From: Pseudonocardia sp. C8
Lineage (GTDB): Bacteria; Actinomycetota; Actinomycetes; Mycobacteriales; Pseudonocardiaceae
Length of the DNA stretch: 64,000 nucleotides
Assembly: GCF_014267175.1 (NCBI RefSeq)
Contig: NZ_JACMTR010000001.1
Coordinates: forward strand, 70,574-134,573
Reading direction: 5' to 3'
Part shown: positions 37,162 to 46,633 of the stretch, piece by piece
Layout: every line of letters starts with the position of its first letter
Numbering within the stretch: the first letter of the stretch is position 1
Notes under the pieces: model-generated
Seen by the model: the letters and a program-made list of their open reading frames with translations, nothing else
What the model was told of the DNA's origin: nothing
Databases searched by the model: none
Translations under genes and position numbers: made by a program

Positions 37162-38787
37162 CTACTTGCCGTCGATGAGCACACCCGGGTTCATCACTAG
37201 GTGCGGGTCCACGGTCTTCTTCGTCGCTGCCAGCGCGGAGGCGAACAGCTCCGGGCGCTGCTCGTCGTACCAGGGACGGTGGAAACGGCCCACGGCGTGG
37301 TGGTGGGTGATGGTGCCGCCGGCGGCCAAGACGGCCTCGGAGGCGGCCTGCTTGATCGCCGCCCACTGCTTCGTCTCGGCTCCGCGCTTGGCCGGAGCTA
37401 CGACCGTGTAGTACGGAGCGGGGCCATCCGGGTACACGTGGGTGAAGCGGCAGGCGACAACGCCGTCCCCGCACTCCCTGCGAGCTGCCTTCGTCGTCGC
37501 CTCGACGACCCGGGCGTGGAGCTCCGGGAAGGCACTCCAGGTGCAGGCGGTCTCAAATGTCTCGCGTAGGATGCCCATCCGCGTGTAGCCCTCCTTGTAG
37601 TAGGGCCCGCGTACAAAGAAGTCTCGCCACTTGCCGGCAGCTCCGGCGTGGGTTGCATCGGGGGCAGACTTGCCCTGCAGCGCTTCTGCGCTCACTCGGC
37701 CGTCGTGATCGGCGCAGATCTGCGCGGCGCGTTGCATCCAAACGTCGACGGGATGGTCAGCCGACTCGAATGCCAGTACGAGGACTGAATCGGTGCCGTC
37801 GGACGCCCCGGAGAGCAGGCTTTCGGTAGGATCGAGGAGGCGGCAGTTCGCCGGGGTCAGTCCGGACTGGGCGAGCGCACGCGTCGCCGCTACGGCCTTG
37901 TCGAAGTCCTTGAAGGGCACCGACGTTCCGACCCGGAAGGTGGGTCTATCCTGCAGCCGCATCCAGGCCTGAGTGATCACGCCGAGGGTGCCTTCCGAAC
38001 CGATGAATAGGCGATCGGCCGACACGCCAGCGCCGTCGGCGGGGAGCCGTCGGGTCTGGATCGTGCCCTCGGGAGTCACCACGCGAAGGGCCTGGACGGA
38101 GTCGTCGATCTGTGTCAGCCCTGAGGCGAAGTGGCCGGCCGCCCGGGTGGCGATCCAGCCGCCGAGAGTCGAGAACTCGAACGCCTGCAGGAAGAACCGC
38201 ATCGTCAGCCCGTGCGAGCGAAGCTGGTTCTCCATGTCCGGGCCGAGAACCCCACCTTGGATGAGTGCGGAGCGGGATTCGTGGTCGATCTCCAGCACCT
38301 GGTTCAGATGACGCAGATCCAGGGTGATGGCGCCGCGGTAGTCGTCGGACACGATCGGCTCGATCCCCTGGGCCACGGAGGAACCGCCACCGTAGGGGAC
38401 GACCGCGACATCATTCTCGTGTGCCCAGTCCAGCACCGAGACGACATCCTGCTCGGTCCGCGGGAACGCCACGAAGTCCGGCGGATTGTCGAACTTCCGC
38501 TCCAGGCCGCGGACAAAGTCGCCGAGGTTCTTGCCCAGGGTGTGTTCGGCCCGCGTCCAGGTGTCCGCCTCGCAGATGCCCGCGAGCGTATCCGGTGGAT
38601 TGACGCGCGGCCCGCGCAGGGTGATCTCACCGATCTCCGGCGCCGGCGTCAGATCTTGGATCGGAAAGCCGAACTTGCTGTGGATCATGTTACCCAGCTC
38701 GTGGACGTCCGCCTCGCTGATGCCGGTGTCGGCGAAACCCCAGCCCCAAAACTTGCGACGACGGGCGTCAAGGTTTTCCTCGGTCAT
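37162..38787 (-). CDS. AGPS-like FAD-binding oxidase, copy 2
   Basis: 541 residues from ATG 38787, with AGAAGGGG upstream. Same domains and length as the copy at 26907-28532 and about 85% identical by eye: RKFWGWGFADTG, VPYGGGSSVAQGIE, FIGSEGTLGVIT, RETFETACTW and the AGPS-type HHH at residues 495-497. Human and plant AGPS make an ether lipid from an acyl-dihydroxyacetone phosphate, but this protein sits between a transporter and glycolate oxidase genes. That context argues for a 2-hydroxyacid or ether-acid substrate giving glycolate or glyoxylate. Function is not proven; plain 2-hydroxyacid oxidation is the alternative. Confidence 0.85.
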   Translation of the reverse strand: MTEENLDARRRKFWGWGFADTGISEADVHELGNMIHSKFGFPIQDLTPAPEIGEITLRGPRVNPPDTLAGICEADTWTRAEHTLGKNLGDFVRGLERKFDNPPDFVAFPRTEQDVVSVLDWAHENDVAVVPYGGGSSVAQGIEPIVSDDYRGAITLDLRHLNQVLEIDHESRSALIQGGVLGPDMENQLRSHGLTMRFFLQAFEFSTLGGWIATRAAGHFASGLTQIDDSVQALRVVTPEGTIQTRRLPADGAGVSADRLFIGSEGTLGVITQAWMRLQDRPTFRVGTSVPFKDFDKAVAATRALAQSGLTPANCRLLDPTESLLSGASDGTDSVLVLAFESADHPVDVWMQRAAQICADHDGRVSAEALQGKSAPDATHAGAAGKWRDFFVRGPYYKEGYTRMGILRETFETACTWSAFPELHARVVEATTKAARRECGDGVVACRFTHVYPDGPAPYYTVVAPAKRGAETKQWAAIKQAASEAVLAAGGTITHHHAVGRFHRPWYDEQRPELFASALAATKKTVDPHLVMNPGVLIDGK

Positions 38788-38834
38788 GATTCCCCTTCTG
38801 ATAGTGCGGGAGTTCCTGTTCGCAACGCGGAGTG

Positions 38835-40187
38835 CTAGCTGAGGAGGTGCGGTAGACCGGTGAGCAGCCCGTACGCCGACCACAGACCGATGGCGCCAAC
38901 GACGACGAGAATGACGTTCTCCCACCACTTATTGGTGTATCCCGGCAGCATCTTCCGCTTGTCGTTGGTCAGGACCAGCGTGCCGACGATGACCACCGGA
39001 GCCATGAGGCCCGCTGTAGCGCTGCCGGCGACGGTCATCACGACGACGTCGGGGAACACGGGCAGCGCGAACAGGACAGGTATGAAAACCATGAGTACGA
39101 GCTGAACGGCCCGGAAAGGACGCGCCTTGTCGACCTGCGGGTATTTTTCCTTGTACTTCGGGAACGACCGCTGCAGACCGCTGAAGAAGATCTTCGTGTA
39201 ACCGCGCGCGTAGCTGGTCAGGGAGCAGAACGCGGCCATCGCCAGCCCGACCCACAGCAACCAGGGCCCGATCGGACCGAGCGCAAGCGACATCATCACA
39301 CCGAGGTCGTCCAGCGAGGAAATCTGTCGACCTTCGGGACGCAGCACCTCGGCGGCCACGATCCAGATGGACAGGTTGACCACGATGACAGCGACAACAC
39401 CGGCTAGGAGGTCAATCCGCTGCAGTCGCAGGAAGCCCGGCCCGCGCCAGCCCTTGTCACGAATGAACTCCGGATACATCAGATTGCCAGCAGAGCCCCC
39501 GATGGCGCCGATGATCGCGGCCGCGACCAGGAGTGTGGCGAACGCGCCGCTGTTGGGTGGGGATGAGAAGGCGAGACCGTGGACGATCTCGCCTGGGTCC
39601 GGCTGCGAGGCGATGGCGGCGTAGAGGAAAGTGATCACCAGGATGGCGACCTTGATCCGGGCGATGATCTCGAGTATCGAGTAGGCCTTCGGTCGGGTCA
39701 GCACCAGCCAGGCCACCGCGGCCACCAGTAGCGTCCACAGGAACGGGCCCCAAGTGTCACCACCGAAACCCAGGAAGATGCGGTGCAGTGCGCTGCCCAC
39801 GGCGACGACCATGTAGGTCTGCAGGATGAAGCCACTCAGCAGCGCCAGGGCCCCGACGACCACCGGGAGCTTGTTCCACAGGGCGCCGAAGCCGGCGAGG
39901 ACCGTCTCGTCGCCGACAGCGTTGCAGAGCCCGTACTTCGCGATCGCGCTGGTGAAGAAGTACCGGCTGATGAGCGCCAACGCGAGGGCCCACATCAACG
40001 AGTAGCCGTAGTTCGCACCGGACACCGCTGAGTCGACGAGGTCACCGGCGCCCATCCAGGCCATGCTGACCAGGAGCCCCGGACCGACGCCCTTGACATA
40101 GTCCCGCCACCGTCGTGGCGGTGTAACGGCGGCGGCCTCGACCCTCCTTGCCCCGTCTTGGGCCGCGTTCGAGTCGCTCACTGCCAT
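38835..40187 (-). CDS. Nramp-fold transporter lacking the metal-binding motifs, copy 1
   Basis: 450 residues from ATG 40187 with GGAGG 7 nt upstream. It has eleven or so hydrophobic helices with the Nramp layout (VGPGLLVSMAW ... VSGANYGYSLMW at TM1). The canonical TM1 motif DPGN is replaced by GAGD (residues 46-49), and the TM6 MPH metal ligands are absent (NLMYPEFIRDKGW at the corresponding place). It is the first gene of the glycolate operon, under promoter P2. The fold is probably right, but loss of both motifs argues against Mn2+/Fe2+ transport; an organic acid or another cation are options. Confidence 0.8.
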   Translation of the reverse strand: MAVSDSNAAQDGARRVEAAAVTPPRRWRDYVKGVGPGLLVSMAWMGAGDLVDSAVSGANYGYSLMWALALALISRYFFTSAIAKYGLCNAVGDETVLAGFGALWNKLPVVVGALALLSGFILQTYMVVAVGSALHRIFLGFGGDTWGPFLWTLLVAAVAWLVLTRPKAYSILEIIARIKVAILVITFLYAAIASQPDPGEIVHGLAFSSPPNSGAFATLLVAAAIIGAIGGSAGNLMYPEFIRDKGWRGPGFLRLQRIDLLAGVVAVIVVNLSIWIVAAEVLRPEGRQISSLDDLGVMMSLALGPIGPWLLWVGLAMAAFCSLTSYARGYTKIFFSGLQRSFPKYKEKYPQVDKARPFRAVQLVLMVFIPVLFALPVFPDVVVMTVAGSATAGLMAPVVIVGTLVLTNDKRKMLPGYTNKWWENVILVVVGAIGLWSAYGLLTGLPHLLS

Positions 40188-40313
40188 GGGAACGCCTCCT
40201 CCGTGGATCTTCGTCGGTGCGGGAAGGCCGCCCGCCAAGGGGAGGCGAACTGCGCTCCGGGTGTCGACGACGTGTGCTCGAACGCCGTCACGGCCGCGTG
40301 GCCGGACCCAGGT

Positions 40314-40413
40314 TGGTCAGGCCATCAACGTGCCGACGAGCAGGGTATGACCTGAGCCACGAACACGCAAGACAAATTCCGGACAACGATCTCAAACTTC
40401 CGCGATGCGAAAT
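40314..40413 (-). promoter_or_regulatory. Regulated promoter P2 of the glycolate operon
   Basis: On the minus strand: box ATTTCGCATCGCGGAAG (40413-40397), -35 TTGCGT (40370-40365), 17-bp spacer, -10 TACCCT (40347-40342), then 17 nt and operator TGGCCTGACCA (40324-40314). The operator is 127 nt upstream of the transporter start. The operator sits just downstream of the likely transcription start, so binding should repress. Confidence 0.75.
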
Positions 40414-41178
40414 TTAGCGGTTGAGGGTGCTCACGATGGTCGGATGCATGTACCGCAGGTGGTGATGCAGCGCCTCCGCGGCGGCCTCCGGTCGGCCCGC
40501 GGCGATGAAGGTCAGGATCTCGCGGTGCTGGGCCCGTAGGTTTGCTGCCACCTGGTCCCACGGACCACGGGCTTGCATCGCTTCGAGGCGGTGCCGCTCC
40601 ACGGCGTCCCGCAGGGCGCCGGCCAGACATCCAAGTAGGCGGTTCTCGCAGGTCAGGGCGATGCCGGTGTGGAAGGTCGAGTCGAGGGCGTTGAACTGAG
40701 CGTAGTCGATGCCGGGGCGGTCCATTTCGTCCAGCACGGCCTCGAGCCGCTGAATGTCCTCTGGCGACGCGAGGGCCGCGGCCTCGCGGACCGCCCACTG
40801 CTCCACCATCAACCGAGTCCTGACAACCTCGGTCTCGGTGAAGTTGCTCAACGCGATGTGGAGGCGGAGCATGCTTGTCAGGGCGTCGGAGGGCCCGCTC
40901 GCCAGGGCTGCCCCGGATCCCGGACCGGCCGTCGTGCGCTCGGCGAGAACGCCGATGGCTCGCAGTGATCGGACCGCTTCGCGTACGGATGCACGGCTGA
41001 CGCCGAACATCTCGGCGAGCTGACGTTCTCCAGGTAGGCGGTCGCCGCGCCGTAGGCTCCCACGCCGGATCAGCGCCTCGACGTGGTCGATCACGAGTTG
41101 ATGGGCGTGCGCACTGCTGCGGCGCTTCCCGCGCGGGTCGAAGTCTGGCACATCTTGCGCAGTCACCCGCAGGAACAT
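40414..41178 (-). CDS. FadR/LldR-type GntR regulator, copy 1
   Basis: 254 residues, ATG 41178. The winged HTH (RGDRLPGERQLAEMFGVSRASVREAVRSL) is of the FadR subfamily, and the rest is an FCD helical domain (RTRLMVEQWAVREAAAL ... FHTGIALTCENRLL ... QHREILTFIAAGRPEAA) that binds a small carboxylate via His residues. A close paralogue lies at 48941-49702. FadR/LldR-type proteins bind TGGTCnGACCA, and such sites occur in front of this gene, of the glycolate operon and of other cargo genes. It probably represses them until glycolate, glyoxylate or a related acid is bound. Confidence 0.88.
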   Translation of the reverse strand: MFLRVTAQDVPDFDPRGKRRSSAHAHQLVIDHVEALIRRGSLRRGDRLPGERQLAEMFGVSRASVREAVRSLRAIGVLAERTTAGPGSGAALASGPSDALTSMLRLHIALSNFTETEVVRTRLMVEQWAVREAAALASPEDIQRLEAVLDEMDRPGIDYAQFNALDSTFHTGIALTCENRLLGCLAGALRDAVERHRLEAMQARGPWDQVAANLRAQHREILTFIAAGRPEAAAEALHHHLRYMHPTIVSTLNR

Positions 41179-41210
41179 ACGCTACGCAACCATCGCTGAT
41201 GGCCTGACCA
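41155..41210 (+). promoter_or_regulatory. Regulated promoter P3 and GntR operator between divergent genes
   Basis: On the plus strand: -35 TTGCGC (41155-41160), 17-bp spacer, -10 TACGCT (41178-41183), 16 nt, operator TGGCCTGACCA (41200-41210), ATG of the CoA-transferase at 41222. The -10 overlaps the start codon of the divergent regulator gene. The operator is the exact reverse complement of the plus-strand sequence at 40314-40324. Confidence 0.7.
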
Positions 41211-41221
41211 TAGGGTTGAGG

Positions 41222-42421
41222 ATGACACTGAATAACGTTTCGTGGGAACAGCCAGGGCAGGATCTTCTGAAGAAGGGGAGTCTAGCAGGCGTTCGCGTCC
41301 TCGATCTTTCGCGAATCCTTGCCGGGCCATATCTGACCATGCTTCTCGGCGATCTCGGCGCGGACGTAATCAAACTCGAGAGGCCTGACGGGGATGACAC
41401 ACGCTCCTGGGGTCCGCCATTCGTCAACGGCGAGGCGACCTACTTCTGGAGCGCGAACCGGAACAAGCGATCGATCATTCTAGATCTGCGTGATGAGTCT
41501 GAGCTAGCGGCGGCGCTCGAGCTCGCCGCCACGGCGGACATCATCGTGGAGAATTTCCGCCCGGGTGTCGCCGAGCGGCTCGGATTGGGGTACTCGCAGG
41601 TCCAGGAACACAATCCGGGCGTCGTCTACTGCTCGATCTCGGCATTCGGTGATGAACCGCAGGCCAGCGATCTTGCCGGATACGATCTCCTCGTCCAGGC
41701 CGTGGGCGGCCTGATGAGCATCACCGGGACCGAGGAGAGCGGGCCCGCGAAAGTGGGGGTCGCCCTCGTCGACGTCCTCGCGGCGTTGCACGGAGCAGTC
41801 GGGGTTCTCGCAGCGCTGCGGCACCGGGAGGCGACCGGGCAGGGACAACGTGTCGACGTGACGATGCTGCAGTCGTTGCTGGCCAGCATGGTCAACCAAT
41901 CGTCAGCCTACCTCGGCACGGGCATCTCCCCGGGGCGGATCGGAAACCGCCATCCGTCGATCGCGCCCTATCAGACATTGCGCTGCCAGGATGGCTCGAT
42001 CGCCTTGGCCTGCGGGAACGACAAGCAGTTCCGCTCGCTTGTCGGGAGTCTTCAGCTGTCGGACTTGGCCGACGATTCGCGATTTCGCACGAACGCGGAC
42101 CGTGTCGCACACTGCGACGAGCTCATCGACCTCCTAGAGTCGCGGTGCACCGAGATCCCCACGACCGAACTTCTCGCGTTGCTGCGAAATGCTGGCGTCC
42201 CGGCTGGCCCAGTCAATTCGATCGGAGATGCTTTCATGATGGCTGATCAGCTGGGCCTTAATCCCACACGGACAGTGAGCGCCGGGGACCGAAGCATCCC
42301 TCAGGTCAGCAATCCGATTCGCCTCTCGGCTACTCCGGTTCGTTATCAGCTCCCGCCACCAGTCCTGCCCGTGCGGGAATCGGTTCGGGACCAGTTGCGG
42401 GAGCCAGCCGCCGGGGCCTGA
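41222..42421 (+). CDS. Class III (CaiB/BaiF) CoA-transferase, copy 1
   Basis: About 399 residues from ATG 41222; a TTG at 41216 is an alternative start. Family motifs: VRVLDLSRILAGPYLTMLLGDLGADVIKLE at the N-terminus, NRNKRSIILDLR, ENFRPGVAERLGLGY and GYDLLVQAVGGLMSITG, whose Asp is the catalytic residue that forms the acyl-aspartyl intermediate. It moves CoA between two carboxylic acids. Candidates here are hydroxyacids from the pathways around it, with formate/oxalate or succinate as donor; the substrate cannot be fixed. It is controlled by promoter P3. Confidence 0.88.
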   Translation: MTLNNVSWEQPGQDLLKKGSLAGVRVLDLSRILAGPYLTMLLGDLGADVIKLERPDGDDTRSWGPPFVNGEATYFWSANRNKRSIILDLRDESELAAALELAATADIIVENFRPGVAERLGLGYSQVQEHNPGVVYCSISAFGDEPQASDLAGYDLLVQAVGGLMSITGTEESGPAKVGVALVDVLAALHGAVGVLAALRHREATGQGQRVDVTMLQSLLASMVNQSSAYLGTGISPGRIGNRHPSIAPYQTLRCQDGSIALACGNDKQFRSLVGSLQLSDLADDSRFRTNADRVAHCDELIDLLESRCTEIPTTELLALLRNAGVPAGPVNSIGDAFMMADQLGLNPTRTVSAGDRSIPQVSNPIRLSATPVRYQLPPPVLPVRESVRDQLREPAAGA

Positions 42422-42701
42422 GGTGGTTCTGACTAGGCCACTGGTGACGGCGGTCTGGCGAGACTCCACACAGTACGGAGAGCAACTCCTGCAGATTCGG
42501 TCGGGCCTGACCAGTGCGGTCTGGCCAAAGAACGATTCGTCAGGTGTTCCCGTTGATAACTGTCAACCGTGCGCACCTTCGCGCCTGGGTATCGAGCGCT
42601 CGTTTCCCACACGCCCCTCAGGCCGCCGGAGCCCACGAAGCTCGACACCCGGCATGCTCGTCCTTACAGATAGCGCGAACGCGGAGCACGGGAAGGAATT
42701 C

Positions 42702-43232
42702 ATGATCTGCATGTCAAACCTATTCAGCTACGATGGCCACGTGCCCGTACTCGCCGACACGGCGTGGGTCGCGCCCACAGCGACGCTCATCGGAGAGGTT
42801 GTAATCGGCGACAATTCGAGCATTTGGTACGCTGCCGTGCTTCGCGCCGACGAGGACGCGATCACCATCGGTATTGGCAGCAACGTACAAGACGGGTCCG
42901 TGATCCATGCCGACCCCTCGTACCCCGTTCAAATTGGTGACGGCGTCAGCGTCGGGCACCGAGCAGTTGTTCACGGCGCAACCGTGCAGAATGACTGTCT
43001 GATCGGAATGGGGGCAGTGCTTCTAAATGGAGCGAATGTCGGACACGGATCACTTATCGCTGCGGGAGCGGTCGTACTTGAAGGCGAAGTAATTCCCCCT
43101 GGATCGCTTGTGGCGGGGACGCCCGCCAAAATCCGCCGATCCATAGGCTCGGATGAATTGGCGTCAATCCGGGCAAATGCCCAGAACTATCGCCGATTGC
43201 TTCGCTCGCATCAGTGCGCCGAGCGGCTCTGA
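42702..43232 (+). CDS. Gamma-carbonic-anhydrase/CaiE-like hexapeptide protein
   Basis: 176 residues from ATG 42702, chosen because GGAAGG lies 5 nt upstream; the longer open frame to 42423 has no family similarity. The protein is a left-handed beta-helix of hexapeptide repeats (VIGDNSSIWYAAVLRAD) with three potential zinc His residues: His69, His86 and His91 (VIHAD, VGHRAVVHG). It matches the gamma-carbonic-anhydrase/CaiE/PaaY group. Between two CaiB-like CoA-transferases it resembles CaiE of carnitine operons and may be a thioesterase-like or metal-dependent helper. Enzyme activity is uncertain. Confidence 0.8.
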   Translation: MICMSNLFSYDGHVPVLADTAWVAPTATLIGEVVIGDNSSIWYAAVLRADEDAITIGIGSNVQDGSVIHADPSYPVQIGDGVSVGHRAVVHGATVQNDCLIGMGAVLLNGANVGHGSLIAAGAVVLEGEVIPPGSLVAGTPAKIRRSIGSDELASIRANAQNYRRLLRSHQCAERL

Positions 43233-43257
43233 TCGATCCACTGAGGGTTAGGGGTGC

Positions 43258-43285
43258 GTCACCGACGGCTCTGGGGTTCGGTGAC
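43258..43285 (+). terminator. Hairpin after the CaiE-like gene
   Basis: 8-bp arms GTCACCGA and TCGGTGAC around a 12-nt loop, 25 nt past the stop codon. No U-run. It would separate the CaiE-like gene from the second CoA-transferase. Confidence 0.5.
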
Positions 43286-43501
43286 GAGACCACATGAACG
43301 GAGACCAAATCTAAGCGGTTGGGTCTCGGTCCGCCTTGGCTAAGTGCCCTCAAGCAGGCCGATCCCCCACCAACTAAGCGGCGGCAGTGTCGCATGCACC
43401 GATTCTAGGAGGCGCTTTGTGGGCGTCATTGGGGCCGTTAGGAGCAACGATTCGGCACCAGCTAACGCAATGATCCGAGGGAGGCGCGGGGAGGCAGCAC
43501 G

Positions 43502-44728
43502 ATGCTAGCATTGGATGGGATCCGGGTTCTCGAGCTTTGTGAGCACACCGTTGGTCCGCTCGCAGCACAGAATCTGGCTGACTTTGGCGCCAACGTCGTC
43601 AAGGTTGAGAGTAGCCCGTCGGGCGATGCTATGCGAAGTCTCGACAGCGCTGTAGTTGAGAACGGGTACGCATCTGCGTACTTCGTTTCTATGAATCGTA
43701 ATAAGCGTAGCATCTGCATCGACCTAATGGGCGGCGGGAGTGGGTTAGAAGTACTCCACCGGTTGATCGAGCAAGCCGACGTTCTCCTGCACAGTTATCA
43801 ATCGAAGGACATGCACCGCCTCGGCCTGGCCTACGACGATCTGGCTGATCGCTATCCTCGCCTTATCTATGGCGCCGTCTCCGGCTTCGATAACATTGCA
43901 CCCGACAAAGCCGGCCAGGATCTGCTCGCTCAGTGCGTCAGCGGGCTTGCCTATACAACTGGGACGCCGGGAATTGACGCCAGCCTCAATCCCTCCGCCC
44001 AAGTTGAGTACGCCGCGAGTTCGGCGCTAGCCCAGGGCATTCTTGCTGCTCTTTACGAGCGAGAGCATTCCGGGCGCGGGCAGGAAGTCTGCGTGAACCT
44101 CGTCGACACCGCGCTCGCTATGCAGATGGTGGAGGTGGCGGCGCGGACAATGTACGGGCGGGACCTCAACCGGAAGAAGGAGTGCTATAGCGGCACGTTC
44201 TCCACGAGCGACGGCTTAGTTACTGTCGTCGGTCACTTCTGTGAGAACCCGTTGCGGCTTATCTGCTTGGCTCTTGGTATCGACGATCTTAGCTTGCATC
44301 CCGAACTTGCGACGTCCGATTTGCAAGCACGCAACAATGAGTTTGCTAACGCAATACTCGCTCCAGTGGTGGCGGAGCTCGAAACGCGAGAGGTCCTGGA
44401 TCGGTTCGGAAGCGTCGACTTACCGTGTGCGCCACATCTCACACTTGAAGAAGCCTTGCGCCATCCACAGGTCGCTGCGAACAGTCTGATCCATGAGGTT
44501 GATGTCGCAGGCCAGGGCCAAGCTCTCGTAGTTGGCCATCCGGTGCAACTCTCGCGCGGCTTCCCACGCAGTACCCGACGAGGTGTCCCGGCACTCGGCC
44601 AAGATACGCACGAGGTTCTCGCTGAGATTGGTTTCACAGTTGAGGAGATCGAGCTGCTTAGCCGTGGAGGTGCGGTGCGGACCGCCACTGACCTCGCGTT
44701 CGCTCGATATGCCAGCAATTTCGTCTGA
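43502..44728 (+). CDS. Class III (CaiB/BaiF) CoA-transferase, copy 2
   Basis: 408 residues from ATG 43502 with GGGGAGG 8 nt upstream. N-terminal LDGIRVLELCEHTVGPLAAQNLADFGANVVKVE, NRNKRSICIDL and GQDLLAQCVSGLAYTTG carry the family's CoA-binding and catalytic Asp motifs. It is only distantly similar to the copy at 41222. Codon use is clearly more AT-rich than in the glycolate operon, suggesting a different origin. Substrate unknown. Confidence 0.85.
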   Translation: MLALDGIRVLELCEHTVGPLAAQNLADFGANVVKVESSPSGDAMRSLDSAVVENGYASAYFVSMNRNKRSICIDLMGGGSGLEVLHRLIEQADVLLHSYQSKDMHRLGLAYDDLADRYPRLIYGAVSGFDNIAPDKAGQDLLAQCVSGLAYTTGTPGIDASLNPSAQVEYAASSALAQGILAALYEREHSGRGQEVCVNLVDTALAMQMVEVAARTMYGRDLNRKKECYSGTFSTSDGLVTVVGHFCENPLRLICLALGIDDLSLHPELATSDLQARNNEFANAILAPVVAELETREVLDRFGSVDLPCAPHLTLEEALRHPQVAANSLIHEVDVAGQGQALVVGHPVQLSRGFPRSTRRGVPALGQDTHEVLAEIGFTVEEIELLSRGGAVRTATDLAFARYASNFV

Positions 44729-44775
44729 GGAGCAGCAGTCTTGTTCTAGACTAGCTCGAGGATGCCGGGTACCGG

Positions 44776-44896
44776 CGGACATCGGGTTCGCGACCAAATC
44801 CGCGCTGGCTACCGGCATGCTCATCCGTGCCCTGCAGGCCGGCGTGCCCGCCCGGTGGGTAGCCGGCGACGAGTTCTACGGCGCCGAAGATCCACC
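44776..44896 (+). pseudogene. IS701-family transposase fragment
   Basis: An internal piece reading ADIGFATKSALATGM, then ALQAGVPARWVAGDEFYG, matches the DDE region of IS701-type transposases, where the acidic residue in GDExYG is catalytic. Nothing of the rest of the transposase is seen on either side. Confidence 0.6.
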
Positions 44897-45390
44897 GCGA
44901 CCTGGGCGTTCTCGATCCGCCCGGCCGTGCCCTCGCGGGCCGAGGCGGCCCGGCTGGAAGGCGTTCACGGCGTGCACCGCGCGGCGACCGGCCCGGCCGG
45001 GTCGAGCTCGGCGTCGAATCCAGCACAGCGGGTCGTGCTCGACCTGGCGACCTACGCCGCGCTCGTTCCGGCCGCCGCCCGCGCCACCGCGTCGGACGGC
45101 ATCGGAAACGGCGGAGGCGAGGACGCGATGAGGCACCAGCGAGGACTCGCCGGCGGGGTCAGCGGGCCCTTGCCGCGGCAGCGTTGCGCGCCGGTCAAAC
45201 GCCTGAAGGCTGTCTCGTCACACCCCGTTACCTTCTTGATCAAGCCCGGTGAGGGCTTGCAGGCCGCCGGCCGCGGTATGACTTGTTGCCCCTGTCGCTT
45301 GATGATCTGGGGGTGTTGTCTGTCGCCGCGGCCGGAGGACGCCAACGACCGCTGATAGAGACCTGACCGCACGCCGGTCTGCTCGCAGGC
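44897..45390. other. Unassigned stretch between IS fragments
   Basis: About 490 bp of high-GC sequence between the IS701 fragment and the IS110 element. Open frames exist on both strands, but none looks like a known protein. It probably belongs to decayed mobile DNA. Confidence 0.4.
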
Positions 45391-46633
45391 GTGGCTGCCG
45401 GCGCGGGTGCTCCAGGTCGGCCTGCCGCGACGAGAAGTGAGCGGCCGTTGCCCGATCCTGATCAGCCTCCGACCGGGTACGCGGTGTTCTGCGGCCTCGA
45501 CGTCGGCAAATCCGAGCACCACGCCTGCGCACTCGACACCGAGGGCAGGCGCGTACATGACAAGGCGCTGCCCAACGACGAGACCTCGCTGCGCGAGGTC
45601 CTGGCCGTTCTTGCCGAGCGGGGCCCGGTGCTGGTGGTAGTCGACCAGCCGGCCTCGATCGGCGCGCTGGCGGTCGCGGTCGCCCGCAACATGGGCATCG
45701 ACGTGGCCTACCTGCCCGGGCTGGCGATGCGTCGCATCGCCGACCTGCACCCCGGACAGGCCAAGACCGACGCCCGCGACGCGCACGTGATCGCCGAGGC
45801 CGCCCGCACCATGCCGCACACCCTGCGCCGGGTCGGCGCCGACGACGAGACCCTCGCCGAACTCAGCGTTCTTGCCGGCTACGACGACGACCTGGCCGGG
45901 CAGTCCACCCGGCTGACGAATCGGCTGCGCGACGCGCTGCTGCACGTCCACCCCGCACTGGAGCGGCTGCTCGGCCCGCGCCTGGACCGCGGTGGAGTGC
46001 TCGACCTGCTCGCCGCCGCGCCGACTCCGCAGGCACTGCGCGACCTCGGTGTCGACGGGATCGCCGAGACGATGCGACCCCGATCGCCTCGCCTGGCCCG
46101 CACCCTGCCCGCTCAGATCCTGGCCGCGCTCGACGCCCAGGGCGTCGTCGTCCCCGGGACCGCGGGGTTTGCCCGGGTGATTGCCGGGGTCGCGACCCAG
46201 CTGCGCGACGTGCACCGTGAGCGTGACGATCTTGCCGCCGAGCTCGAGGCCCGCCTGGAGGCCCACCCTCGTGGACCGGTCCTGACCTCGATGCCCGGAC
46301 TCGGGGTCAGGACCGCCATCAAGATCCTCACCATCGTCGGCGACGGACGAGCGTTCCCCACCGCAGGACACCTGGCCGCCTACGCCGGTCTCGCACCCGT
46401 GACGCGTCGCTCCGGGACGTCGATCAAGGGTGAAACGCGCTCCCAGCGCCGGCAACCACGCCCTGAAATCGGCGCTGTTCCTCTCCGCGTTCGCCGCGCT
46501 GGCCGACCCGGCCAGCCGCACCTACGACGACCGCAAACGCGCCCAGGGCAAGCGACACAACGCCGCCCTGATCTGCCTGGCCCGACGCCGCACCGACGTC
46601 ATCTACGCCATGCTCCGCGACCGACGTCCCTAA
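45391..46633 (+). mobile_element. IS110-family element with frameshifted transposase
   Basis: The transposase runs from about 45391 (or GTG 45484, giving VFCGLDVGKSEHHA). It has the IS110 DEDD-type N-domain (CGLDVGK, KTDARDAHVIA) and a C-domain (SMPGLGVRTAIKIL, HLAAYAGLAPVTRRSGTSI). Near 46430 the reading frame changes: the expected NHALKSALFLSAFAALADP and YDDRKRAQGKRHNAALICLA are in another frame and end at 46633. A single indel therefore inactivates the protein unless it is a sequencing error. The active-site residues are otherwise intact, so the insertion looks recent. Confidence 0.75.

Noticed and set aside
38835..40187. Annotation as a normal Mn2+/Fe2+ Nramp transporter
   Set aside because: DPGN and MPH motifs are both missing and the gene heads a glycolate operon; kept as Nramp fold with unknown substrate.
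45052..46521. 489-codon minus-strand open frame
   Set aside because: Antisense to the clearly conserved IS110 transposase; low-complexity Gly/Arg/Gln translation with no domain.
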